Of a stretch of DNA of 64,000 nt, positions 14,704 through 27,800 are shown piece after piece. The position numbers were made by a program, and so were the translations under genes. The notes under the pieces were generated by a model. The model had not been told where the DNA came from, did not search any database, and saw only the letters and a program-made list of their open reading frames with translations. Source of the DNA: Chrysomallon squamiferum. Lineage: Eukaryota > Mollusca > Gastropoda > Neomphalida > Peltospiridae. Location of the stretch: positions 2,185,835 to 2,249,834 of the forward strand of contig CM022670.1 of the NCBI GenBank assembly GCA_012295275.1. The letters run 5' to 3'. Positions within the stretch are counted from its first letter, which is position 1. Each line of letters opens with the position of its first letter.

Positions 14704-15460
14704 GTTGGATTGGTTGGCAATTCCTGGTGAAGTAATCTGGAAACATAAATAATTTCTGGTCACATAGTTTTACAATTACAGGCTGTGACATGTCTCAGAA
14801 TTAGTACTGACACTTTCCATTACATGATTACACAGCACACGTTGGTTAAAGTAACAAAGTGGTGGAGCCATAGTTTGATAGGGAAATAGCTGAATGAATT
14901 TTATATTTATTATTTTAAAAACATTTGTTTGCATTCATTACACTAAATTGTGAATTTTAGTATATAGCGAATAACAATTTCTAAGAAAAATTACTGATTA
15001 ATAATTTTGCCTTTATGAATTAGGATTCTGTCGTTCTCGTTACTGTTCAAAATGACAACAACCCGCTGAAATTAATTAATGTTGGTGGATTTATCGTCCA
15101 GTTTTCTACAAATCGCGTCTTATAATATCAGCTTAGATATGTCAAAAAGAAATTGGTGCACGGTTGACCCTAGAAAGCGTAAAGTAAATATATCAATTTT
15201 AATTTATCTGTAATAAAATGCTGAACTAATTAATCTGATGGGAATTCTACACACACGTCTGATTCTCTTTTGTACTGTGTGTTCGAATTTGGTTATGTTC
15301 GTCTGTCGGTTTGTGTGCGCATCTATGAATGCATTCAAAAACAGTTAAGAACAACAAAAATAATATTAATAAATAAATAAATAAATAAATAATAGTTACA
15401 ATATACGTGTTTATCACAATAAATTTAACGACCGACATAATGCAGTACATAACTTAATGT

Positions 15461-15533
15461 AATATAATATAATATAATATAATATAATATAATATAATAT
15501 AATATAATATAATATAACATAATACAATACAAT
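15461..15533. repeat. (AATAT)n pentanucleotide array
   Basis: Eleven perfect AATAT units, then degenerate variants (AACAT, AATAC, AATAC) to about 15533. Confidence 0.93.
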
Positions 15534-18500
15534 AAATATAACTCTATAAATAAATACTCACAGACATACATACTGATCATACACGATTACTTTTCAGATT
15601 ACTGCCAAATTATCTAATAAATAAGACTTTTATATATTTACTTTCTTAAGTACAATATTTTGATTGGCTACCGTCTTATGAATTACATGAAAAATAAATA
15701 CAAGCCATTCATAACAACAAATATATATTTTAATATATAGATCAATTTTGATGTGTGATACTGAGTTCACATTTTCTTCACATGTATACTATGAAATACA
15801 ATTTGGCTTTTGATCCTTGTGAAAACCTGTTCTATTGGGGTTTGCAATACGTCCAAAAAACTGTAACATTGTGAAGAGGAAAGACAGGATTATATTAACG
15901 GATAAAAACAACCCGTTAACATATATGGTCATTCATTTGGTCAAGAGTTCAATTCATTATGCACAGCGAATATATATAATACTTTTTAATGACAGTCCCA
16001 TACAATGAAATAGCAATACAGGACATAGAGAAATTTTTGTGATTCGAACAAATGTCGTCTGAGAGAGAGTGGGTTAGTGATAAGACTAGTATTAGTATTT
16101 CTCGAACAACCAATTTGACACCTAAAATATTCCCAGCCGATATAAAAGAGAGAATAAAGTTTGTGTACACTGTATTTAATTTTCAGTGGTCACTAGACCG
16201 TGTCTGTTATTCCAGTTTGGCCTAAACAAGTTCAGAATACTTCTTCTGACAACACATACACGTACTGTAACATGTGATTTTAGTTAAATCTATCAAAATT
16301 AATATACTTCTTTCTTTTTTCTTTTTTTTCGAGTTCCGATTTAATTGGTTCCAGCTAGGAGACTTATCTATGATTTAAATATTTTGTTACAAGTTCATTA
16401 TATTATTAATAAATGATCTTGTAAAAGAAAAAAGACTCTGTTGAATTAGTGAAAATATCTGACCGGGACACTTCAGGTTCTGTGGTCGCTCAACGCAGAA
16501 ATTAAATTACCTGACAAATAAAATTAATGATTAACTGCATTTATGCTTCGAAAACAAATATAAGTTAGTTTAAGAAGATTTTATTTTTTTCAGTTTTATC
16601 GGCAGTCAGAATAACCATGAAGTTTGTCGTGTAGGTCGCAGTGATATAAATTACTGTCGATCAGATAAGGTATGAATTAAATTTTTATGGTTAATATCTT
16701 TAAATGTGTGCGTGCGTGCATGCGTGCGTGTGTGTGTAGATACATAAATAGTTATGTATATACTACTGTTTAAAACTTTAAATATATTAATAGTTGCCAC
16801 GTTTGCCCCCTTATAAATCCGACTGTGAACATATATATATATATATATATATATGTATGTGGGACCTGTACATATATTGAACCCCCTAACTTCTGACTTT
16901 CATTTCTCAGTGATGATGGAATCAATGAAAATCTAGTCATGGTTGATAGAAGTTACGATGCCCTAAGACCCTCGCAAAATAAAAAAAGTTTAACACCAAA
17001 GTCTTATGAACCAAATAAAAACCGGGGTTCAGTACAAGGACAAAGTGATTCAATGTAGGGAATTCCGAATATCCTTTGTAAATATCCATTTCACATACAT
17101 TACCTATCGCCTAACTGAGACTGCTGCACTATAGAATTAGAAAACGAAAAAGTAAAGACTGTGTATGTCCTAACCTACAAATATGTAATATCTTACATAT
17201 GCACCTATATACCCACCAACACTACACACCGAAAAAAATAGTAAAAAAAATTACATTTGCATGGGAAAAACAAAATGTTTCCTTACGTTTTCCGCTCTTT
17301 AATATCACACAATGCACGATGTCGAACGAGCATAGTTGTGGCAAAACACCTTTCAGACAATCAGAGGCTGAGAAATGCCAGAGGTTCAGTACAGGTACAG
17401 GTTCAATACACGTACACTTTCCATATAATAAAGGTGTATTGGCCCATACTGTTCTTTTATACTGTCAGCATATCAATCAACGTTGATAACACCTTTCTAC
17501 AACTTTTAGATAAATATTTCTTCAAAACCATTCAATACCTGTTGAAACTTGCGTTTTTCTTTCATTATTAATCATTATTATTTGCAACAACCCCTATCAA
17601 TAAGTCTCTGTAAGACGCAACCGTCACTCATTTATTTCATCGAAAAGACTATCAGGAATTAACTACAGTTAAACTTAATCCTTTGCAAACATTTCAGAAT
17701 TTTAAGACCAGACATGTCTGTTATACAGGACTAACAAGTGTATACATTTTCGCGTACAAGTAGTTCTGGAATATTTTAGATTAAAACTAGCAGAAAAGTC
17801 TGGAATATTAAAGATAATAGTACTGGTTGAGCTTCCTTTATCCAAAATTACACAGTCCGAAACATTTGCCGAGCAGCATATTTGTGCACATAATAATCCT
17901 GTATTTTTTTGGAAATTGCTTTCAAAACATCATCTACGATTGCTTCAATGACAGTGGTCAGCTACTTCCTAGCTTTTTAATATGTCAGAACAGTTCAGTG
18001 TTAATGTAACAAGGAAAACCGTTGTCTTATTTGTTACTCTTATCCTTTAGCAACAAGGATAATTTATTTAATATGCTATTCCTATGGCAGTACATACCAA
18101 ATCCTTTTATAATCTGGTTGTGGAGCATTGTTTACAATAGGAAATTCTATTAAATTCATCAAATATTTAATATTAACGTAAAAAATAAAGCTTCAATGAA
18201 CCAATGAATACTGACTGTTAAATATAAAAATATGTATCAAAATAAATGACGAAGACGTGTAATTTCGTACTGGTTTTAATGAAAAATAATTAAGTTCATA
18301 TTTCACAAAGTATTTACATACTTATTTATCAACATTCATTCTAAAATTCTTTGTATTTGTAATGAAATATCTTTTTATCTGACTATCTAATTTTTTTTTT
18401 ACACCATTATTTCTGTTGCTATCTCAAAACTGGTCATACAGTTCATTGTTAACAGAGAATTCCAACACATTCTTCTTTTTTTTTTTATCTGAAAAATTAA

Positions 18501-18654
18501 ATTTTTCCTCATAACAAAACCAGTCATCCCACAGTAGAGATAATATAAAAATAAACAAAATTTTTTAACTTGAAATTACGTAATTATGTAAAAAATACGT
18601 ATGTACAACAAAACTTTATATTACTGTTATTCACAACGAATAACTTCACGTTTT

Positions 18655-18950
18655 AATATCTACAGACATTTCCGTTATGAAGGAAACTTCATACTTTATT
18701 TATTGCGTAGGACTAGTAATTTGATACTTTCGTGACTATAGAAATTCCTATTATGAAGGACAACTTCATACTTTCAGGAATACAGACATTATGTTATGAG
18801 GGACACACAACTTCATACTTTCATGAATACAGACATTTAAGTTATCTTTTTATGACTACTAACATTTCTGTTATGAAAAACAAACTTCAATCATGAATAC
18901 AGACAATTCTGTTATACTGACAAAACTTCATACTATTATGATTCTATAGT
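18655..18950. repeat. Degenerate minisatellite
   Basis: Five or six diverged units of roughly 50-65 bp, each with variants of 'acagacatt', 'gttatgaaggacaa' and 'cttcatacttt'. It lies just left of a TA tract and the inverted-repeat element at 18999, inside the Tigger-like shell. Confidence 0.7.
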
Positions 18951-18998
18951 TTAGTATTTTACAACTGCATCCGATATATATATATATATATATACACA

Positions 18999-19788
18999 CA
19001 GTGGTACCTTGACTTATGAGTTTTATTTGTTCCGTGACTGAGCTTGTAACTCAATCTGCTAGCATATCAAATCACTTCTAGCAAATGAGATTAATTGAAA
19101 TACCATTGATCCATTCCAGCCCCACAAAAACCACCCCAATGTTTCGTAACGTGTTTTTAAATAAGAAAAAGTATGTACAAATGACAAATATTGTATTAAA
19201 ACTAAATAAACGAGAATGTAAAGAAATAAATTGGTTTTGTGAAGTGCACAGGGCTAGGGTTTCTTTATCTTTTCATGGACAGAGGTTCGCAGCTTATAAA
19301 TTATTTTAACGCCTTTGGCTGGTTATACCTTTATCGACTAGTTCTGCTTCAGTGTGGCACATATTGTGAAAGTACTACATTCGTACTGCCTAGCCTTGCT
19401 GACTACACGCACACCTCGCTCTTGTTTTTTCTATGATTTATGCTTTAATTCAATGGACATCATCCGCTTCTTCTTCTCAGCACTGTCCTTTGCACCCACT
19501 TTCTCAGGATCCATGGAAATTAGACAAAATACTGCATAAAACGCGAGCAGAACACAACACAACAGAGATGCTTCCACGGCGAGGTAACCATGTGAAGCAA
19601 ATGAGTAAGACGCAAGATGCTAGGCGGATGTCGTGTTGTTCGCTGCGCCAAGTAGCGGCGGCGTATATGAAGCTCCCTCGTAACTTGAATTTTTGCTCGC
19701 CACTGTAAGCAACAAAAAATCGACCGGTTGGCAGATCGTAACTCGAAAAACTCGTAAGATGGAGCCATAATAACAAGAGGTACCACTG
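18999..19788. mobile_element. Non-autonomous mariner-like element
   Basis: The ends are CAGTGGTACC and GGTACCACTG, an exact 10-bp inverted match. A weaker match continues inward (ACTTATGAGTTTT on the left against TCTTACGAGTTTTT on the right) and a GTAACTC/GAGTTAC pair follows. The insertion sits in a TA-rich stretch (TATACACA before, TGTATATA after), so the TA target duplication cannot be placed exactly. The 790-bp interior is less AT-rich than its surroundings and has no intact transposase. Confidence 0.72.
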
Positions 19789-20265
19789 TGTATATATATA
19801 TATAAAAAGTTGTATATGAAATACAAATGGAATTTGTTTTCAGACTAGGAGTCTATACTAGGCCATCTTGTTATATTCCAAAAGGTGAACAATTCTGAAA
19901 TCTGACACACTTCTGGTTCCAATCATTTCAGATAAGGGATTATCAATCTGTACAGACACATTAAAAGAAGTCAGAGCATCATGAGATCAGCAAAAATATC
20001 ACAACATTTTTTTTACTAAAACCCGTAAACCCTCAAACTGATGCACAAATTACTTTAACTTTATCGTAGTAATTTCAACATTAATTTTTTTGTCTTCTAA
20101 AAAAACTCTGTACTGCATTAACTCAATTAGATAATGGCAGTACCAAACTCTGAAGCATTATTCAAATTTAGTCAAAAATAATGAACAACAGACAACTAGT
20201 AAAACTGGAAACTAAAGTTGTATATAGTGTCCAAAATGAGGACATGGATAAGTAAGAGATTTAGA

Positions 20266-22508
20266 TCAGGTTTCTGAACACCAGGTAAATACGTTCTGGA
20301 ACATTCTGCACCAAGGAGAAGATTTCCTTTCTTCCCTCCACTGAAATGGCATCCAGGGACACTGCCATGACAGGAAGCACCTTTCTGGATGTGGCATAAC
20401 AGCCAAATGTCGGCCATCTTGTGAGCAAACTGCAGCAATGCCATCTGCTGAACCATTTGGGTTCAAAGGGTAAGTGCAGGTAACTCTGGCGTCATCGTCA
20501 ACGTATCTGATAGGGGCCATATTGGCATTGATAATGTTGTTGTGGATTTCTCGATTTTTGAACACCATCTTTCCTAAACATTTCGAAATTAATAATTAGT
20601 AATTATTCATGCACTCCATATATAATCATATAGGTGACACCCATCAGCTAACTATTTCTTTGAGCTGAGCAAAAACAAATGTTAACACATAAGTAAGAAA
20701 AGAAAAATGAAAAAAAAAAAGTGAAAATATTTAAAATGTTTTTTGAAAAGATATGACATATTATCTGGGACATACCAACGAAAAAAAAAAAAAAAAAAAA
20801 AAAAAAATGCATAGCTTCTTACAATGTAAAGTTGCACCGTAAAAAAAAAAAAAAAAAAAAAAAATAATAATAATAATATGATAATAATAATAATAAAAGA
20901 GGACAAAAAAAGGTATTTACCTTCACCGTGAGAAACCCACATTCCAAACACTGTGTCCTCCATTCCCTGCAGCATTATCGCTGGACTAGGAAGTATTTTC
21001 ACTGTTGTAAATCTAGATTCAAATCTCTCCGATGTGTTGTGTTCCAGAAACAGTCCCTGCTTTTCCATTTCTTCCTCTGAAACTACAGTGAATTATAAAG
21101 CATTCAGTGTGAATAATTCTGCACAAGAACTAAACATAGTGCTGCCTTGTTTTGTCTAGCTTTTCACTGCACTTCAAATAACAATGCATTGTTTTATAAT
21201 ATTCAGTCTCTTTAATTTTTAAACTCCAGATAATGGGAAAATATTATTCCATATTTGCTGAGTGAATTTTTTTAGAAAGACAAATGCAGTATGTAATGTT
21301 TTTAATAATTATGTGCATAAAACAAAGTTTTGTGTTTGCAACACAATCTGAAAACTGTAAGAAATCACTATTTCTGCTGCTCAGGAAAAGGTTTTGGATT
21401 TTGGAATTTAGGATAACAGATTGTGAACCTTTTAATCCTGTAGGCACTCACCATTGCTACAGTTGCCAACCCAGCCGAGCAGAGCCATGAGTTGACATCC
21501 ATTACACACTCCCAGACTGAATGTGTCATGTCTGGCTTTGAACAGAGACAGCTGGGTGTTAGCGTTCTTGCTGAACAGGGCTGTGGCAGCCCAACCTGAA
21601 CAACACAACAGTTTTAAAACAATCAGTTAAAACAATCAGTGTTAAGTCAGAAGATTTTATAAGTCAAATGACAGTTTTAAAATTATAACACTATTAAAAC
21701 CAACACACAAGTGTTAATTGTGATGTATGAAGATTTGATAAGTCAAATGACAGTTTTAAAATTATAACACTATTAAAACCAACACACAAGTGTTAATTGT
21801 GATGTATGAAGATTTTATAAGTCAAATGACAGTTTTAAAATTATAACACTATTAAAACCAAGACGACACTGTTAATAATAATGTATAAGCTTTTAAGAAG
21901 TCAAATGGCAGTTTTAAAATTAAATCAACACATTTTTTGATAGTAAAAAGGATTAATTACAACTGTCACAATGAATGGTTTTCAAATGTATGCAGTCATT
22001 ATAAACAACCTTAATTAATATACAAAACTATAATTCTAAGTGAATACAATAAATTTACTGTGAAAAGATAATCCGTTCAATACATACACACATGCATATA
22101 TATTAAAATGCTGATTTCAACATCTAAGTACATTAATATATTTAAACAAAACATTTCAGTAAATACTGGGTTTTTTCTCATATTTTAATAATAACATTTT
22201 GTTGTTGTTGTTTTAAAATGTTGCTGTTCAATACCTTTTGCTGAACCAAAAACGTCTGCATAACTAAATCCTCCAGCAAAAGCCAATCCACGAAAGGCAT
22301 CAAGAGTTATCTTCCCTGAGCAGAGATCTTCCATGTTGATGTCCCAGACTTCAAAACCAGCCATGTGAAATGCAGCTGCCAATTCTCTGTCTCCATTACT
22401 TCCTTCTTCTCTTAAAACAGCAACCAACTGTTTCCTGTCTGAAACTGAAACTAATTTAAAAAGTTTTTTTTATCATTTGTAGTTATATTAAACCTTAAAC
22501 ATTAATAT

Positions 22509-22541
<33 letters not shown>

Positions 22542-24774
22542 GTAATAGATACATTTTTTAATTTATTTGATTAAATAAAACAATCCCATACAAGATTAAA
22601 TGAAACAGTCACAAATTTATTTAAAATTATTCATTTAAATAAAACAATCACAACCTTTATTTCATTTATTCAATTAAATCAAATCACCATAAAATTTATT
22701 TTAATTATTGAATTAACCAACACCATGAGCTGAATGTATACGCAAAATACAGTTACGCTGTTTATTGAAATAAGACTTCTGTGAGTACAAAATGTATTTA
22801 AGCTGTTTAATCTCTGTATTGTAGACATCAATCACCTATTTTCTGAGGAAATCTGAAACTCTCGTCAGGTTCGAATGACAGTTCGTAGGGTGGTGTTTTC
22901 CTGTGTTTCAGTCCAACCTCTTCCTGCTCCACACAGTGAGGATTGGCCTGACGTCGCTCAAGCTGGAAGCTCGTCTCTTCCCAGATGTCTCTGAGACAGG
23001 ACACTGAATCACAGATCAGTTCATTGCCTTTGATAGTCAGTGTCACCTGATCAAATAAATGTGAGGGATAAAGGATTATTGAATTTGCTAGTTTATAGTA
23101 TTTAAATAATTAAAAATCATTTATAATATATTGGGAGTTGTTTAAATGTTAATTAAAACCAAAAACATGCTACATATTGGTATTTGTAATGGATTCTGAG
23201 ACATACTAAAATACAAGACTAATTATTAAAAGTCAAACTAACTAAAATAAAAGTCTTTAGTTTGGTAATTAATAGAAAATTTAGTATCTGTGAGATATAC
23301 AGCAACATAAGACTAATATTAAAAATCAAACTGGTTAAAAAAAAAGTCTTTGGTTTGGTAATTAATTTGAATATTAGTAATTGTGATAGATTCTGAGATT
23401 CATGATTATAAATAATGTATGTACCTCATCAGAATGTACCGAGTTTCCCAGCTTGTAACACTGCACTTGTTTTGACTTGTACAAGTCACAGATAGCAGAC
23501 ACATCTTTATCTCTCACTTCCAGCACCAAACCAGCCTCTTCAGCAAACAACATCTCTATGTTTGTCACTGGAATTAACACACACTGCTTTGTACTTCAGT
23601 CAAAAATAATTACTATTATAAGCTGAGGATTCTTTATCTCAAATGCAGAACTTCTTGCATGCAGCCAAAATGGCAATATCTTTATTTAATGAATGAAATT
23701 ATTAAAAATGTAATACAAAAAATCCTGCTGCCTTTTTTTATTTGAAATATAAACAGAATCTATGGTTAGACTTATGTCCTTTTTCTGGATGTATCCTTAT
23801 CTTTCAAAATCCAAAAAATTCTGAAATCCAAAACAGTTCTAGTACCAAGCATTTTGAATAAGGGTTCCTTAGCCTGTAATATCACTCTGCACCAGCCCCT
23901 CCCTAATTTTAAAAAGAGTGTTTTCTTTATTAGTTAAATCTGTTTTATCCTTGTGAATCTTTATTAAATTTTGGTAAGTTAATATATAAACTGCACTACC
24001 CTTCTTAAAATCATGACTGATCACCAATGACTGAACATAACCATTTTTCTTTTTTAATAAATTTCAAATAGCAGTCTCAACAGAACTCCACTTCCTAGGA
24101 TTCTGGCAACCACCTCATAATGATTTCAACTTAAATGTGAGCGAAAAAAGCACCTTCCATTTTATTGAAATGTTTTTTTAAATAATAATATATTCAAAAA
24201 TTAACTTTACATCTGTGTCTTGTGATTCCTACCTTCTGAACGTGATCGTTCAGCAATATCCACTTCAAACCCACAGTTCCCTGCAAACGCCATCTCCAAC
24301 AAACAAGTAATCAGTCCCCCATCACTGACGTCATGTCCAGCTGTGATTTTCCTGTCTGAAAACACAACATGGCTGCTGTAGTAACACTGACAAGTACTTC
24401 ACTGGGTTTTGGTAAAAAAAATAATTATCATTTTTTTCAAGTTTTAATTTTATTTATAGTTTTCTTTATTTCACTGGTAATGAAAGTAACAATAAAGAGA
24501 TAAACCCCAGAGAATGCTTAGGTGCTGAACATTTTACCTTCTTTTCACTGCTGTGTTTCTTCAACTTTTACTTATGTTACTAATTATATTTACTGTTACT
24601 AATAAATAAATAAATAAATAAATAGTAAATAAATAAGCAATTAAGTTAATAAATAAATAGTAAATAAATAAATTAATAAATAAATAGTAAATAAGTAAAT
24701 AAAAAAAAAATAATAATAATAAAAAAAATAAACAATTAATTAAATAAATAGTAAATAAATAAGTAAGTAATTAA

Positions 24775-24815
<41 letters not shown>

Positions 24816-27800
24816 AAAAAATTAAATTAAATTAAAATAAATAAAAAACCGACTGTATATAACATAAATTACCTTCCAGCAGTTTCTGGGTAATAATGAA
24901 TCCATTTTTAAGCATGTTGACATTGTCAAGGTCTGGTACTTCGTCTCCTATCTGTTTGTAGCACTGTGCTAGGGCAGAACCACCCAGCCGATAACCTTTA
25001 CCAAAATTCACATGTAGCAGAGTCCCTGTGAGAGAAAACACAATGGAGGAAAACCATTTTAAATGTTTTTTGAATTTATAACTATAAATATGTTTTTGCC
25101 TCTGTTGCTATAACAATAGAATGTGACAGAAAACTAGTAACATTTACCAAAATATGCATTTCTGTGCATTTTTTGTTATTGTTGAGTTTGTATCTTATTT
25201 TACTTTTTTCTATGGTTGTATTTTTTGTTTGTACTTATTTTATCATTATCTGTATTCTTCTGTGTTCTTTTAAAGCATTTGTATCAGATATTTCTATCTG
25301 TAGAGAATGGTATTAATATCAAAGGCAGAATTGAATCCAAAATATAACCTATTTATAAAAAAAAAATTAAATATGTAATAAAGTGTATATTAAAACTTCA
25401 GGTTTCCATTAAAAAAAAACACCATTAAAATTGTCTTCTTTCTACATTTATTATCAAATCTTTATCATTTAATTTTTTATTTTTTGTCATATTTATAAAA
25501 ATTTCTCACCTGAGCCATTAGGACATTTGAGATCTGGAGTCACTGTAGCTGTAATGTCTGGACAACCAACATAGGCTGATATTACAAGTGTCCCTGTGTT
25601 AATTAAAATTTTGGAAATATGCTAACTGTAAAACTCCTTTGGCAAATAGACAGGCCAAAATTGATTAATGTTATTTATTACTGTTTATGTTATCGTTGCT
25701 GCTGTTTAATGCTAAAGATAATATTCAAATTCATTTTAATATGGGAAATATTGTTGCTGAATATAACTGTTTAACAATAATAACCAGGATAATTATATTA
25801 AAATATTCTCATTACTGAATACAATTCTTTACTCATAAACTTTATCTTCTATTTAATTTTTAATTTTATTTTTATTTATTTATTTTTTTTTTTTCTCTAG
25901 GTATTATTTTACTGTAGAGACTATAAAATAAAATAAATTAATCTACCAGGTGCTTTCACTGTGTCTTCACCAACTCTGGCTGCCATGCTGAGTGAATCTT
26001 TGCCTCCATCAACAGCTATTCCCAACTCTTTCATGACATGACACATAGCCTGACAGGCAGTTAGCAGGTTAGCACCTTCCCCGGGAAGTTTGGCTGGCCA
26101 CATCCAGTTTCCACTGCATTTCACGTCCTGAAATTGTCAGTGATTTTACAATACAACATTTCAACATTTTTATAATATAATACAACAGTTCGAAAATATA
26201 AGAATCAACAGTTTTGTAATACAACACAGTCAACATATTTATTATATAACATAATCAACAGTTTCCCAATATCATATTTTACAGTATAGAAATATTAACA
26301 ATTTTACTGAATCGTACAGAGGTTGGAAGCAAGGATACTAGCACCCACCAGTGGGCACCTTGCTGGCAATGACCTTTTGTGTGCAACTGATTCACATGAA
26401 GCTTTGCTGGAGTAACTGATGGATGCCTGATTTGACATACATAACTTTTCAGACTTGATCACTTAATGCTTTTCTGGTCTTATTATGTGTATGTCATAAT
26501 CCACAGACAGACAGGAAGGGGTTCTTTTTTTATTTATATGTTAGTTCAGAGTTTTTTGTGGTTGGAATTGTTAATTTGAAAATTACTGTGAATTTGTCTG
26601 GATGTTCCAACTTAACGTTGTTTGAAAGTGGGCAGTATATGAAAAAAGATTGCCGAACACTGGTACACTATCCAATATATTACTTTATTAATAGTTTTAA
26701 CATTCATTCATCATTCATGGAATTACAATAAACAACAACAACAACAAAAAAAACACCAATGAAAACAACAAAAATAAAAACAATTTAACAATTTAAGTGT
26801 GGGTAAATATTTAACTGAAATTTCTTTTTCAGAAGCAGATATTACTATAACACCATCTTTCCATTAAACTTCATATCAATAAAATACTCCAGGTAAGTTG
26901 CTTGAAAATAATTCTTAAAAAGTACACAAAATATATTCAGTGATATTCATTTAACTCGAAACATGATTCTGCAACTAAACAGATTAACTGAATCTTGTAA
27001 CAATTTATTCACATACTGTGCAACACAACTGAGAAAAAAACGATTTATATTTCAATAGGAATTTATTTCTACACAAGATGTTAAAAAATTACACTGACTT
27101 CTGGTACATTTCCAGGATACAAACCTTAAGATCAGTAACTCTGGCAAACACTAGGTTCGTAAGGGCTTCAGCGACAGACATTCTAGCTCCTGCTGCTGGG
27201 TTAACGAGACCTTTGATTGGCTGTTCTCCAATAGCTGTAGCTGACCCAACCTGAAAACATACAGCACTGACACAATCAGACAAAATTTAACATGCTGAAT
27301 TCGCCATCTCTGTAAATACATCTAAAACAACATGACATGAATTGTTTTTTAAATTGTCCTTATTGTAAAATCCAAATGATAAGTGTTTTTCAACAGGAAA
27401 AAAAAGGGGCTAATTTCTATTTTATTTTCTCTAATTTATCCTCACACATCCACATACAGATAATCATATATTACTCTCTGACACCCACCCACACTCAAAC
27501 ACACCTTCTTATCCACATATAGAAACAGATAACACATACAGAACACACACACACAAACACTTGTAACTAATTTTACATACTGTGTCAAAATAGGAGATGG
27601 CTGTGACAGCAACGTCAGCCAGTGGGGTGTGGAGTGGACCAACACACTGTTGCTGAGCAACCAGACCTGTCACTGACCTGTCCACCTTTTATAAACAAAC
27701 ATAAAAAATTACACACTATGTTAATTAAAATTTTCATAGTTTTTAGTGTAAGTAAACAAACATCTAAAGAGTAAAGAATGAAAAATAGTGATCTTATTCT

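Larger units (their letters stand above)
17823..19950. mobile_element. Tigger/pogo-like Tc1-mariner remnant (probable shell of a nested element)
   Basis: The left end reads CTGGTTGAGCTTCCTTTATC and the right end, reverse-complemented, reads CAGATTGATAATCCCTTATC. Both resemble Tigger-type terminal repeats as I remember them, and both abut a TA dinucleotide (17821-17822 and 19951-19952), the Tc1/mariner target. The right end continues with the family-like stretch GGAACCAGAAGTGTGTCAGA. No transposase is visible. The interior contains a minisatellite and a second inverted-repeat element. The two ends could instead belong to two separate relics. Confidence 0.5.
14704..20265. other. Intergenic region upstream of egh copy 2 and downstream of PFAS
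   Basis: No coding gene is recognised. The region should hold the promoter and a 5' non-coding exon of the minus-strand egh copy (acceptor at 14737-14738), but I cannot locate the first exon. It contains an AATAT pentanucleotide array, TA tracts (16831-16854, 18974-18992), a degenerate minisatellite and two transposon remnants, listed separately. Short open frames at 17199-17571 and 19085-19826 look like chance reading of repeat or transposon DNA. Confidence 0.55.

Noticed and set aside
14704-14763. Twenty extra N-terminal codons for egh copy 2
   Set aside because: They begin with GTG, not ATG, and a strong acceptor at 14737-14738 makes most of them intronic or untranslated. Starting at 14703 gives the family length.
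17199-17571. Overlapping frames of 95 and 104 codons
   Set aside because: Composition and content look random; there is no domain and no splice or promoter context.
21649-21930. CRISPR-like array
   Set aside because: The 79-bp units are contiguous without unique spacers and lie in an intron of an animal gene.
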